From CAVVDT01 sp963747005 (GTDB lineage: Bacteria; Pseudomonadota; Alphaproteobacteria; Rhizobiales; Aestuariivirgaceae): DNA of 64,000 nucleotides. The notes beneath the pieces are model-generated. The model was not told the DNA's origin. It was given only the letters and a program-made list of their open reading frames with translations, and searched no databases. Below, one piece after another: positions 25,936-34,215 of this stretch; position 1 is the stretch's first letter, and each line of letters opens with the position of its first letter. The position numbers and the translations under genes were made by a program. The stretch lies in NCBI GenBank assembly GCA_963747005.1, contig CAVVDT010000013.1, positions 1 through 64,000 of the forward strand, given 5' to 3'.

Positions 25936-25976
25936 CGAAGGGCGGTCCCCAATAGCCGGGGCCGCCCTTCGTTCGT
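25936..25976 (+). terminator. Probable terminator after the OmpA-family gene
   Basis: CGAAGGGCGGTCCCC (25936-25950) pairs with GGGGCCGCCCTTCG (up to 25971) with one bulged base. The trailing T-content (GTTCGTCTT) is modest. It lies between the OmpA-family gene and ndk. Confidence 0.65.
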
Positions 25977-26053
25977 CTTGAAGCCGTGTTCGTGCGCGGC
26001 TATAAGGCCGCTCGCCATTCACTTGAAAGTCGATCGAAAGAGGAATTAGCCAC

Positions 26054-26476
26054 ATGGCCAGCGAGCGCACGCTCTCCATCATCAAGCCCGACGCCACCCG
26101 CCGCAATCTCACCGGCAAGATCAACGCCATGATCGAGGCCACGGGCTTGAGGATCGTTGCCCAGAAGCGCACCAAGTGGAAAAAGGCCGACGCCGAGGCC
26201 TTCTACAAGGTCCACAAGGACCGGCCGTTCTACAAGGACCTGGTCAAGTTCATGACGTCGGGCCCGATCGTGCTGCAGGTGCTGGAGGGCGACGACGCGG
26301 TGGCACGCTACCGCAAGGTGATGGGCGCCACCAACCCGGCCAATGCCGATGCCGGCACCATCCGCAAGGAATGCGCCGAATCCATCGAGGCCAACTCGGT
26401 GCACGGCTCCGACAGCCCGGAAAACGCCAAGAAGGAAATCCGCATGTGCTTCAAGGCAGCCGAGATCGTCGGCTGA
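26054..26476 (+). CDS. ndk: Nucleoside diphosphate kinase
   Basis: 140 aa, full length. It transfers the gamma phosphate from ATP to other NDPs through a phosphohistidine. It shows MASERTLSIIKPDATRRN at the start, the hexamer-type core, and the active-site region ESIEANSVHGSDSPENA with the catalytic histidine. An AGAGGAA Shine-Dalgarno precedes the ATG. Confidence 0.98.
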   Translation: MASERTLSIIKPDATRRNLTGKINAMIEATGLRIVAQKRTKWKKADAEAFYKVHKDRPFYKDLVKFMTSGPIVLQVLEGDDAVARYRKVMGATNPANADAGTIRKECAESIEANSVHGSDSPENAKKEIRMCFKAAEIVG

Positions 26477-26494
26477 GCGCGAAAGGTTCGCCCC

Positions 26495-26971
26495 ATGTGG
26501 GTCGGCTTCTACATTATCTCCATCGTGGCGGTGAACTGGCTGTTCGTGACGCTGCCGTTCATCCCGACGCCGCTGGGCTCCTGGTCGGGGGCCAATCTGG
26601 TGGTCGGCTTCGTGTTCGTGCTGCGCGACCTCGCCCAGCGCCAGATCGGCCATTCGGTGCTGCTGGCGACGCTGGCGGCGGGCGCCATGACCTACCTGAC
26701 GGTCAATCCGGCCGTGGCACTGGCTTCGGTGACCGCCTTCATGGTGTCGGAAACGTCGGACTGGGCGGTCTATTCCTTCACCAGACGCCCGCTGGAAAGC
26801 CGCATCCTGTTGTCGAGCGCCATATCGTCGCCGCTCGACACGGTGGTCTTCCTGTCGATGATGGGCTTTCTGTCGCCGGCCTCGTTCACGCTTGAGACGT
26901 CGAGCAAGATCCTCGGCGCCTTCGCGGTGTGGATGCTGCTGCGCCGCCGCATCCTGTTGCGCGGCAACTGA
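26495..26971 (+). CDS. VUT-family (DUF165/YhhQ-like) membrane transporter
   Basis: 158 aa with about five hydrophobic helices. The VUT pattern is visible: NWLFVTLPFIP near the start, VGFVFVLRDLAQR, and the conserved ETSDWAVYSFTRRP. YhhQ-like members import queuosine precursors; this is a shorter form typical of alphaproteobacteria, so the substrate is inferred only. It starts 18 bp after ndk and ends 4 bp before the convergent hemN. Confidence 0.85.
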   Translation: MWVGFYIISIVAVNWLFVTLPFIPTPLGSWSGANLVVGFVFVLRDLAQRQIGHSVLLATLAAGAMTYLTVNPAVALASVTAFMVSETSDWAVYSFTRRPLESRILLSSAISSPLDTVVFLSMMGFLSPASFTLETSSKILGAFAVWMLLRRRILLRGN

Positions 26972-26975
26972 TCTT

Positions 26976-28325
26976 CTAAACGGCCATGGAGTGGCGCGCT
27001 GAACCCTTGCGCAGATAGGGATCGAGGCGGGCGCAGACCGAGCGCACGAAGACGGCGCCGCGCGGGGTGAGACGGAAGATACCGGCCTCTTCGCTGATCA
27101 GGCCATCGCTGTCGGCGGCGGCGAAATCGGCCAGTTCCGCGATGACGGCATCGGCCGAGGCGCCGAAACGGTGGTCGAGCTCGCCGCGCGACAGGACGCC
27201 GTCGCACATCAGCCGCTCGACCACGAAACCGCGCAAGGCATCGTCGCCGCCAAGCGCGATGCCGCGCACCGTGGCGAGACCGTCGGCCGCGATGCGCCGG
27301 ATGTAGTCGCCGGTCGCGGTGGCGTTCTGGGCATAGCCCCGGGGCAGGCGGCCGATGGCCGAGGCGCCGAGCCCGATGATGGTGTCGGCGGGGGTGTCGG
27401 CATAGCCCTGGAAATTGCGCCTGAGGCGGCCTTCGTCGGCAGCGTGTGCAAGGCTGTCGGAGGGCAGGGCGAAATGGTCGAAGCCGATGCGGGCATAGCC
27501 AGCCGCGGTGAGCAGGCTGGCCACCCGGTTGGCCATGGCAAAGCGCTCCTCGGGGCCGGCCAGCAGCCTCTCGTCGATCATCGACTGGTGTTTTTTCATC
27601 CACGGTACATGGGCATAGCCGAACAGGGCGATGCGATCGGGGCGCAGCCCGACCACCGCCTGGGCCGTGGCGGCGACGCTGTCGCGGGTCTGGTGCGGCA
27701 GGCCGTAAACGAGGTCGATGTTGATGGAGGCAACTCCCGCCCGCCTTAGACCGGCGACCGCATCCTCGGTCTCGGCAAATGACTGGTGGCGGTTGATGGC
27801 CGCCTGCACGGTCGGATCGAAGTCCTGTACCCCGATGCTGGCGCGGGTGAGGCCGTTGCGGGCTAGCGCCTCGATGCGCCCGGCATCGAAGCCGCGGGGG
27901 TCGATCTCGACCCCGAAGGCGAAATCGGGCGCCACGGCAAAATGCTGCCGGACCGCCGCAACCAGCCGGTCCATGTCGGCGGCGCTGAGCATGGTCGGCG
28001 AGCCGCCGCCCCACTGCATCTCGACCACCGGCGAACGGCCGTCGATGAGGCCGCCAATTGCCTCGACCTCCTTCAGGAGACTTTCAAGGTAGACGGCGAC
28101 GGGGTCGTATTTCAGGGTGTGACGGGTATGGCAGCCGCAGAACCAGCACAAGCTGTCGCAGAAGGGGATGTGCATATAGAGCGAGACCGGTTCGCCCGCC
28201 GGCAGGTCGGCCAGCCAGCCGCGATAGACACCCGCATCGATCCCGGCATGGAAATGCGGCGCCGTGGGATAACTGGTATAGCGCGGCACCGGGCTGGCAT
28301 ATTTGCGAATAAGCTCCTTGCGCAT
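26976..28325 (-). CDS. hemN: Oxygen-independent coproporphyrinogen III oxidase
   Basis: 449 aa from the ATG at 28325. It is a radical-SAM enzyme that oxidatively decarboxylates coproporphyrinogen III to protoporphyrinogen IX without oxygen. The radical-SAM cysteines are C56, C60 and C63, with C65 following (CDSLCWFCGC). The HemN-specific GGGSPT, IGLGASAIG and the C-terminal helical domain are present. An FNR-type box (28381-28394) lies about 56 bp upstream of the start, consistent with low-oxygen induction and with the cbb3/fnrN neighbourhood. Confidence 0.96.
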   Translation of the reverse strand: MRKELIRKYASPVPRYTSYPTAPHFHAGIDAGVYRGWLADLPAGEPVSLYMHIPFCDSLCWFCGCHTRHTLKYDPVAVYLESLLKEVEAIGGLIDGRSPVVEMQWGGGSPTMLSAADMDRLVAAVRQHFAVAPDFAFGVEIDPRGFDAGRIEALARNGLTRASIGVQDFDPTVQAAINRHQSFAETEDAVAGLRRAGVASINIDLVYGLPHQTRDSVAATAQAVVGLRPDRIALFGYAHVPWMKKHQSMIDERLLAGPEERFAMANRVASLLTAAGYARIGFDHFALPSDSLAHAADEGRLRRNFQGYADTPADTIIGLGASAIGRLPRGYAQNATATGDYIRRIAADGLATVRGIALGGDDALRGFVVERLMCDGVLSRGELDHRFGASADAVIAELADFAAADSDGLISEEAGIFRLTPRGAVFVRSVCARLDPYLRKGSARHSMAV

Positions 28326-28380
28326 GCCGGAGTCCCCCTTATGTGTAGGCCTGCCATGCCCTACGACATGAGGCCGTTCC

Positions 28381-28394
28381 TTGATCTGCCTCAA
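28381..28394 (-). promoter_or_regulatory. FNR/FixK-type box upstream of hemN
   Basis: On the plus strand the site reads TTGAT-CTGC-CTCAA, nine of ten bases of TTGAT-N4-ATCAA. It is 56 bp upstream of the hemN start and 114 bp upstream of the divergent BKACE gene, so it could serve either. FnrN, the expected binder, is encoded 1 kb away. Confidence 0.75.
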
Positions 28395-28507
28395 GGCCGG
28401 GCGCTTTCGTGGCAAAATGTCTCATGATGGCTGTAGGCGGGAATGAACACGAAATGCCGGCAAGTGCCGCAGGGTTTGCGGGAGTCCAAGGGGCGGCAGG
28501 ACGATCA

Positions 28508-29287
28508 ATGATCAAACTTGCCCCCATCATGGTGGCACCGAACGGCGCCCGACGCGGCAAGGCGGATCATCCCGCCCTTCCTGTCACCATCCCCGAGACG
28601 GTGGCAGCCGCTGTTGCCTGCCACGCCGCCGGCGCGGGTGCCATCCATGCGCATGTGCGCGATGCCGAAGGCCATCACGTGCTCGATGCCGGCCTCTACC
28701 GCGAACTGATCGCCGAACTGGGAGATGTCGTGCCGCAGATGATCGTGCAGATCACCACCGAGGCGGTGGGGCGCTATCGCCCGGCAGAGCAGCGCGCGGT
28801 GGTCGATGAGGTGGTGCCGGCCGCGGTTTCGGTGGCGCTGCGCGAGATGGTCGCCGATGCCGGCGACGAAGCCGAGGCGGCCCGCTTCTACGATCGCTGC
28901 CGCGAACGCGACATCGCCGTGCAGCATATCCTCTATGAACCCGCCGAAGTGGCGAGGCTGGGCGGCTTCATCGAAAGGGGCATCGTTCCGGGCGACGGGC
29001 TGTCGGTCATCTACGTGTTGGGCCGCTACGCCGCCAGCCAGCAATCGGATCCGGCCGACCTGGCGGGTTTCCTCGATGTCGCCGCCACGCTGCCGGTTGC
29101 ACCGGACTGGATGGTGTGTGCCTTCGGTGTGAACGAGACGGCAGCCCTGGCGGCGGCGCTCGCAGCCGGCGGCAAGGTGCGGGTCGGCTTCGAGAACAGC
29201 CTGTGGCATGCCGACGGGTCGCTGGCCCGCGACAACGCTGAACGGGTGGCCGCCATTGCGGCGTTGCCCGGCAGTTGTGCGCCGTAA
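28508..29287 (+). CDS. BKACE (3-keto-5-aminohexanoate cleavage, DUF849) enzyme
   Basis: 259 aa from the ATG at 28508. Beta-keto acid cleavage enzymes condense a beta-keto acid with acetyl-CoA. The metal-binding AIHAHVRD motif (HxHxR) lies near residue 46. Also visible are VVPQMIVQITTEA, VQHILYEPAE and VRVGFENSLWHADG with a conserved substrate-loop glutamate. The sequence is shorter than the lysine-fermentation Kce, so the natural keto acid is open. It sits between hemN and fnrN, an unusual place for this family. Confidence 0.85.
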   Translation: MIKLAPIMVAPNGARRGKADHPALPVTIPETVAAAVACHAAGAGAIHAHVRDAEGHHVLDAGLYRELIAELGDVVPQMIVQITTEAVGRYRPAEQRAVVDEVVPAAVSVALREMVADAGDEAEAARFYDRCRERDIAVQHILYEPAEVARLGGFIERGIVPGDGLSVIYVLGRYAASQQSDPADLAGFLDVAATLPVAPDWMVCAFGVNETAALAAALAAGGKVRVGFENSLWHADGSLARDNAERVAAIAALPGSCAP

Positions 29288-29355
29288 GCGGAAGTCGGTG
29301 GAGTTGAAAGGCGACTTGCAATAGTGTGCGTTGCAATGAAACAGCAGCCAAATCC

Positions 29356-30105
29356 ATGAACAAGCGCGACGATCGCTGCAAGAGTGCCGGCATCGAACCG
29401 GTCCCCAGTCTGTGTGCGGCATGCACGGCCCGCCATCGCGGCATTTGCGGGGCGCTGAGCGACGACGAATTGCGTGACCTTGCCAGCAGAACCGCCAAGC
29501 GGCGCATCGACAACGGCCGCACGTTGCAGGCCGACGGCGAGGAGACCGCGGTCTATTCCAACCTCCTGCAAGGGGTGGTGAAACTGTCGAAGACGCTGCC
29601 CGACGGACGCCAACAGATCGTCGGCCTGCAGTTCCCCCCCGATTTCGTCGGCCGTCCGTTCGGGCGCGAGAGCCGCTTGTCGGCAGAGGCCGCCAGCAAC
29701 GTGGAGCTGTGCACGTTTCCGCGCTCGGTGCTGGAGGGCATGCTGAAGCGTCACCCCGAACTGGAACACCGGCTGTTCCAGCAGACGCTGCTGGAACTGG
29801 ACGATGCCCGCGACTGGCTGCTGGCGGTCGGCCGCAAGACAGCGCGCGAACGGGTGGCGGCGCTACTGTACAAGATCGCCAGGCACGTTCCCGACAAGAC
29901 GCCGCTGGATGCCGCCAAACGCACTTCCGTCGACTTCGATCTGCCGCTGACCCGCGCCGACATGGCGGATTTCCTCGGCCTCACCATCGAGACGGTGAGC
30001 CGCCAGATCACCCGGCTCAGGCAGGACGGCATCATCAGCCTGAAAGCCAATCGCCACGTCAGCGTGCCGGATATGGAGCGCCTGGCGGAAGCGGCCGAAG
30101 GCTGA
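29356..30105 (+). CDS. fnrN: Oxygen-sensing Crp/Fnr regulator, FnrN type
   Basis: 249 aa from the ATG at 29356. The N-terminus carries C20-x2-C23-x7-C31 and a fourth cysteine at 119, the four ligands needed for the [4Fe-4S] oxygen sensor. The cyclic-nucleotide-like fold spans about 40-155. The C-terminal helix-turn-helix has FLGLTIETVSRQITRL; its E-xx-SR residues are those that read TTGAT-N4-ATCAA. It should activate hemN and the cco operon when oxygen is low. I see no clear FNR box in its own 68-bp upstream gap. Confidence 0.93.
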   Translation: MNKRDDRCKSAGIEPVPSLCAACTARHRGICGALSDDELRDLASRTAKRRIDNGRTLQADGEETAVYSNLLQGVVKLSKTLPDGRQQIVGLQFPPDFVGRPFGRESRLSAEAASNVELCTFPRSVLEGMLKRHPELEHRLFQQTLLELDDARDWLLAVGRKTARERVAALLYKIARHVPDKTPLDAAKRTSVDFDLPLTRADMADFLGLTIETVSRQITRLRQDGIISLKANRHVSVPDMERLAEAAEG

Positions 30106-30111
30106 TCAACC

Positions 30112-30678
30112 TCACCCGATCACCGGCTTGCCGTGGCGCGAGCGGATGCGGGCGAGCAGTTCGGCCATGTCTTCTTGCTTCAGCCGCGCCCGCGCCAGCG
30201 GCAGGATCACGATGTTCTCGAACGCGATGTGGCGGCGATAGCTCTCGAAGAAGCCGCGAATCATGTAACCCGCCATCTCGGGATTGAGCGGCATATGACC
30301 GGCCGCCATCGCGTCCAGAAGGTCGATCAGGTCGGTGGAATAGGTATCGTCGGCCAGATGTTCGCGGCTAAGTTGGCGAATTACCGCCTCGATGTTGTCT
30401 TCCGGCGCGGCGCGGCGGGCGAGAAGAGGGAAGAGGCATTCCTCCTCATCTTCGTGATGCAGGGGAACATCGACCCTGAGGGCTTCGACGGCCTTGGCCG
30501 CCAATGCGCATTCAAGCGTTCCCGGCAGGCCGTCGGCAATGGTTTCCAACACATCGCACAGCCATTCCTGGCGCTTGTGCTCGTGGGCCAGAAAGTCAAT
30601 CGGATCATTGCATTGGAGGGGTATTTGCGGTGGCGGCGGGGTGTGGGAGCTTTGTCCCTTCAGTTCATTGGCAGCCAT
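30112..30678 (-). CDS. Hemerythrin-like (HHE) domain protein
   Basis: 188 aa from the ATG at 30678, which has a GGTGGAG Shine-Dalgarno. It shows a four-helix HHE pattern: DFLAHEHKRQEWLCDVLE, VPLHHEDEEECLFPLL, LSREHLADD, and FFESYRRHIAFENIVILPLA. These supply the histidine and acidic ligands for a di-iron site. Such proteins bind oxygen or NO, or act in iron-sulfur repair under nitrosative stress. It is divergent from ccoN with a perfect FNR box between them, supporting a role in low-oxygen or NO conditions. Confidence 0.88.
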   Translation of the reverse strand: MAANELKGQSSHTPPPPQIPLQCNDPIDFLAHEHKRQEWLCDVLETIADGLPGTLECALAAKAVEALRVDVPLHHEDEEECLFPLLARRAAPEDNIEAVIRQLSREHLADDTYSTDLIDLLDAMAAGHMPLNPEMAGYMIRGFFESYRRHIAFENIVILPLARARLKQEDMAELLARIRSRHGKPVIG

Positions 30679-30744
30679 AGTGTTCTCCACCGCGATCACC
30701 GCAGTCGCTGCTGCGAATAATCTGTCGTGCCAGCCGGCGCGACA

Positions 30745-30758
30745 TTGATCGAGATCAA
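30745..30758. promoter_or_regulatory. Perfect FNR box between ccoN and the hemerythrin gene
   Basis: TTGAT-CGAG-ATCAA matches the consensus at all ten positions. It is 67 bp upstream of the ccoN start and the same distance from the divergent hemerythrin-like gene, so one FnrN dimer could control both. Confidence 0.9.
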
Positions 30759-30825
30759 AGACGCGGGCATCATGGCGTGAGACCGGATGGTCACAACTGC
30801 TGGCTGATCGAGCGGAGGGGGACTC

Positions 30826-32418
30826 ATGAGCGCTTTAGGAAAGCTCGCCATCTACGGGCTGGCTGCACTCATCGCGATTGTCATGGCAGCAAAGGCGCAC
30901 GACCAGCCTTTTGCCATCCAGATGATCATCGTGGCCATCGCGGCCCTCATCGCCCTGGTGGTGACGGCCAAGCGGACGGACTTCAACGCACCGCCGCCCG
31001 ATACCAGCGGCTATTTCAACTCCGTCATCCGCTACGGCGCCATTGCCACGCTGTTCTGGGGCGTCGTCGGCATGCTGGTCGGCGTGGTCGCCGCCTTGCA
31101 GCTCTCATGGCCGGCCTTCGATATCGAGCCATGGTTCAACTTCGGCCGTCTCAGGCCGCTGCATACCTCGGCGGTGGTCTTCGCCTTCGGCGGCAACGCC
31201 CTTATCTGCACCTCGTTCTACGTCGTGCAGCGCACCTGCCAGACCCGCCTGGCGCTGGGCAACACGGCATGGTTCGTGTTCTGGGGCTATCAGCTCTTCA
31301 TCGTGCTGGCGGCGACCGGCTACCTGCTCGGCATCACCCAGTCGCGCGAATACGCCGAACCGGAATGGTATGTCGATCTGTGGCTCACCGTGGTGTGGGT
31401 GGCCTACCTGGGGGTGTTCCTGTTCACGTTGTTCAAGCGCAAGGAACCCCACATCTACGTGGCCAACTGGTTCTACCTGTCGTTCATCGTCACCATCGCC
31501 ATGCTGCATGTGGTGAACAACCTGGCGGTGCCGGTGTCGTTCCTCGGCTCCAAGAGCTATTCGCTGTTCTCCGGCGTTCAGGATGCGCTGACCCAATGGT
31601 GGTACGGGCACAACGCGGTGGGCTTCTTCCTCACCGCCGGCTTCCTCGGCATGATGTACTATTTCGTGCCCAAGCAGGCCAACCGGCCGATCTATTCCTA
31701 CCGCCTGTCGATCGTCCACTTCTGGGCGCTGATCTTCCTCTATATCTGGGCCGGACCCCACCATCTGCATTATACGGCGCTGCCCGACTGGGCGCAGACG
31801 CTGGGCATGGTGTTCTCGATCATGCTGTGGATGCCTTCATGGGGCGGCATGATCAACGGCCTGATGACCCTTTCCGGGGCCTGGGACAAGGTGCGCACCG
31901 ATCCGATCATCCGCATGATGGTGCTGGCGCTCGCCTTCTACGGCATGTCGACCTTCGAGGGCCCGATGATGTCGATCAAGTCGGTGAACTCGCTTTCCCA
32001 TTATACCAACTGGACCATCGGCCATGTGCACTCCGGTGCATTGGGATGGGTCGGCATGATCTCGTTTGCGGCGCTCTACTACATGGTGCCCAAGCTGTGG
32101 AACCGCGACGGCCTCTACAGCCTGAGGCTCATCAACTGGCACTTCTGGCTGGCCACCCTCGGCATCGTCATCTACGCCGCCGTCATGTGGGTCGCCGGCA
32201 TCACGCAAGGGCTGATGTGGCGCGAATACGACCCGCAGGGCTTCCTGGTCTACTCCTTCGTGGAGGCAGTGCAGGCGATCCATTGGGCCTATGCCGCGCG
32301 GGTGTTCGGCGGGTTGCTCTACCTGCTCGGCGCGATCGTCATGGCCTGGAACGTCTACCAGACGATCAGGGGTAAAAAGCGCGACGAAGCGCCGATGGCC
32401 GTGGCGGCCATGGCCTGA
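30826..32418 (+). CDS. ccoN: cbb3-type cytochrome c oxidase subunit I
   Basis: 530 aa, about twelve membrane helices. It is the catalytic subunit of the high-affinity oxidase, binding heme b and the heme b3-CuB site. The conserved histidine segments appear: RPLHTSAVVFAFGGNA, WWYGHNAVGFFLTAGFLG, WAGPHHLHYT, and SHYTNWTIGHVHSGALG. The N-terminus carries two extra helices, as in many alphaproteobacterial CcoN. First gene of ccoNOQP-GHIS, under the FNR box at 30745. Confidence 0.98.
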   Translation: MSALGKLAIYGLAALIAIVMAAKAHDQPFAIQMIIVAIAALIALVVTAKRTDFNAPPPDTSGYFNSVIRYGAIATLFWGVVGMLVGVVAALQLSWPAFDIEPWFNFGRLRPLHTSAVVFAFGGNALICTSFYVVQRTCQTRLALGNTAWFVFWGYQLFIVLAATGYLLGITQSREYAEPEWYVDLWLTVVWVAYLGVFLFTLFKRKEPHIYVANWFYLSFIVTIAMLHVVNNLAVPVSFLGSKSYSLFSGVQDALTQWWYGHNAVGFFLTAGFLGMMYYFVPKQANRPIYSYRLSIVHFWALIFLYIWAGPHHLHYTALPDWAQTLGMVFSIMLWMPSWGGMINGLMTLSGAWDKVRTDPIIRMMVLALAFYGMSTFEGPMMSIKSVNSLSHYTNWTIGHVHSGALGWVGMISFAALYYMVPKLWNRDGLYSLRLINWHFWLATLGIVIYAAVMWVAGITQGLMWREYDPQGFLVYSFVEAVQAIHWAYAARVFGGLLYLLGAIVMAWNVYQTIRGKKRDEAPMAVAAMA

Positions 32419-32445
32419 GCCCGGATGCGAGAAGGATCAACGAGC

Positions 32446-33171
32446 ATGTTCAATCACGCAATCATCGAGCGCAACGCCACGCTGCTTCTGGTGCTCTCCC
32501 TGGTGGTGGTCAGTATCGGTGGCATCGTCGAGATCGCCCCGCTGTTCTACCTCCAGAACACCATCGAGAAGGTGCAGGGCATGCGGCCCTATTCGCCGCT
32601 CGAACTGGCCGGGCGCGATATCTATGTCCGCGAGGGCTGCTATGTCTGCCATTCGCAGATGATCCGGCCCTTCCGTGACGAGGTGGCGCGCTACGGCCAC
32701 TATTCGCTGGCGGCCGAGAGCATGTACGACCATCCCTTCCAGTGGGGCTCGGAGCGTACCGGTCCGGATCTGGCGCGGGTAGGGGGGCGCTATTCCGACC
32801 AGTGGCATGTCGAGCACCTGACGGATCCGCGTTCTGTCGTGCCGGGCTCGATCATGCCGACCTACGCCTTCCTCGCCAAGACCGATCTGAAGGCCGACGA
32901 CATCGCCGCACACCTCAAAGCCAACCGCGATGTCGGCGTGCCCTATACCGACGACATGATCGCCAACGCCCTGGCTGACCTGAAAGCCCAGGCCACTACC
33001 GACGGGGACGGGGTCGATGCGCTTCAAAAGCGCTATCCCAAGGCGGTCGCCCGCGATTACGACGGCAACCCGAACCGCCTGACAGAGATGGACGCCCTGG
33101 TGGCCTATCTGCAGATGCTCGGCACGCTGGTCGATTTCTCCAAGTACACCGCCAGCGAAAACCTCAGGTGA
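32446..33171 (+). CDS. ccoO: cbb3-type cytochrome c oxidase subunit II (monoheme)
   Basis: 241 aa from the ATG at 32446 (AGAAGGA Shine-Dalgarno). One N-terminal membrane anchor (about 12-35) is followed by a periplasmic c-type cytochrome. The single heme motif is CYVCHSQMIRPFRDE, and an axial methionine is expected in PGSIMPTY. It carries electrons to CcoN. Confidence 0.97.
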   Translation: MFNHAIIERNATLLLVLSLVVVSIGGIVEIAPLFYLQNTIEKVQGMRPYSPLELAGRDIYVREGCYVCHSQMIRPFRDEVARYGHYSLAAESMYDHPFQWGSERTGPDLARVGGRYSDQWHVEHLTDPRSVVPGSIMPTYAFLAKTDLKADDIAAHLKANRDVGVPYTDDMIANALADLKAQATTDGDGVDALQKRYPKAVARDYDGNPNRLTEMDALVAYLQMLGTLVDFSKYTASENLR

Positions 33172-33176
33172 TCCCC

Positions 33177-33326
33177 ATGGACTACAATGAATTCCGCCTG
33201 TTCGCCGACAGTGTCGGGCTCGTTCTCCTGATGGCGTTCTTCATCGGGGTTCTCTTCTTCATCTTCAGGCCGGGTTCGCGCCAGCGCTACGACGATGCGT
33301 CCCGCATTCCCCTCAAGAAGGATTGA
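33177..33326 (+). CDS. ccoQ: cbb3 oxidase small subunit CcoQ/FixQ
   Basis: 49 aa, read directly from sequence. It begins MDYNEFRLFADSVGLVLLM, has one membrane helix rich in F, L and I, and ends in a basic tail with RPGSRQRYDDASRIPLKKD, the family layout. It sits 5 bp after ccoO and 5 bp before ccoP. It stabilises the oxidase complex. Confidence 0.92.
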   Translation: MDYNEFRLFADSVGLVLLMAFFIGVLFFIFRPGSRQRYDDASRIPLKKD

Positions 33327-33331
33327 GATCC

Positions 33332-34201
33332 ATGGCCGCTAAACACATCGACGATGTCTCCGGCACCGAAACGACCGGCCACGAGTGGGACGGCATCCGC
33401 GAGCTCAATACCCCGTTGCCGCGCTGGTGGGTGTGGACCTTCTATGCCTGCATCGCGTTCGCTTTCGGCTACGTCATTGCCTATCCGGCCATTCCGCTGA
33501 TCCACGGCGCCACCAGCGGCCTGCTCGGCTGGTCAAGCCGCGGGGCGCTGCAGCAGAACATGGCGGCGGCCGAGCAGGCGCAGGCCGGCGAGCTTGCCAA
33601 GCTGTCAAAACTGTCGCTCGCCGACATCCGCAAGGATCAGGCCCTCGACCAGTTCGCCATCTCCGGCGGGCGCTCCGCCTTCAAGGTCTACTGCTCGCAG
33701 TGCCACGGCTCGGGCGCCGAAGGAGCAAAGGGATATCCCAACCTCAACGACGACGACTGGCTGTGGGGCGGCAAGCCCGAGACCATCCTGCAGACCATCA
33801 CCCACGGCATCCGCTATACCGCCGATGCCGATACCCGGGTGTCGGAAATGCCGAGCTTTGGCGCCGACGGCATCCTGACACGCGAGCAGATCGTCCAGGT
33901 GGCGAACTACGTGCTCAAGCTGTCGGGGCAAAAGCACGACGAAGCGGCCGCAACCGCCGGAAAGGCCATATTCGCGGACAACTGCGTGGCCTGCCACGGC
34001 GATGCCGGCAAGGGCAATCGCGAGTTGGGGGCGCCCAACCTCACCGATCCGATCTGGTTGTATGGCGGTACCGAAAAGGACATTATCGCCCAGGTCACCA
34101 AGCCGCGGCATGGTGTCATGCCGGCCTGGGGGTCGAAACTGAGTGCGACAACCATCAAGGAACTGACACTGTTTGTGCATTCACTTGGCGGCGGCGAGTA
34201 G
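33332..34201 (+). CDS. ccoP: cbb3-type cytochrome c oxidase subunit III (diheme)
   Basis: 289 aa from the ATG at 33332. A cytosolic N-terminus with DGIRELNTPLPRWW precedes one membrane helix (about 35-55). Two cytochrome c domains follow, with heme motifs CSQCHG (near 127) and CVACHG (near 218). Axial methionines are expected in SEMPSFG and GVMPAWG. It relays electrons from soluble cytochromes to CcoO. Confidence 0.97.
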   Translation: MAAKHIDDVSGTETTGHEWDGIRELNTPLPRWWVWTFYACIAFAFGYVIAYPAIPLIHGATSGLLGWSSRGALQQNMAAAEQAQAGELAKLSKLSLADIRKDQALDQFAISGGRSAFKVYCSQCHGSGAEGAKGYPNLNDDDWLWGGKPETILQTITHGIRYTADADTRVSEMPSFGADGILTREQIVQVANYVLKLSGQKHDEAAATAGKAIFADNCVACHGDAGKGNRELGAPNLTDPIWLYGGTEKDIIAQVTKPRHGVMPAWGSKLSATTIKELTLFVHSLGGGE

Positions 34202-34215
34202 GAACCGGCTGGTCA

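Noticed and set aside
29288..29355. FNR box autoregulating fnrN
   Set aside because: The gap contains TTGAA and TTGCAA words but no TTGAT-N4-ATCAA-like pair.
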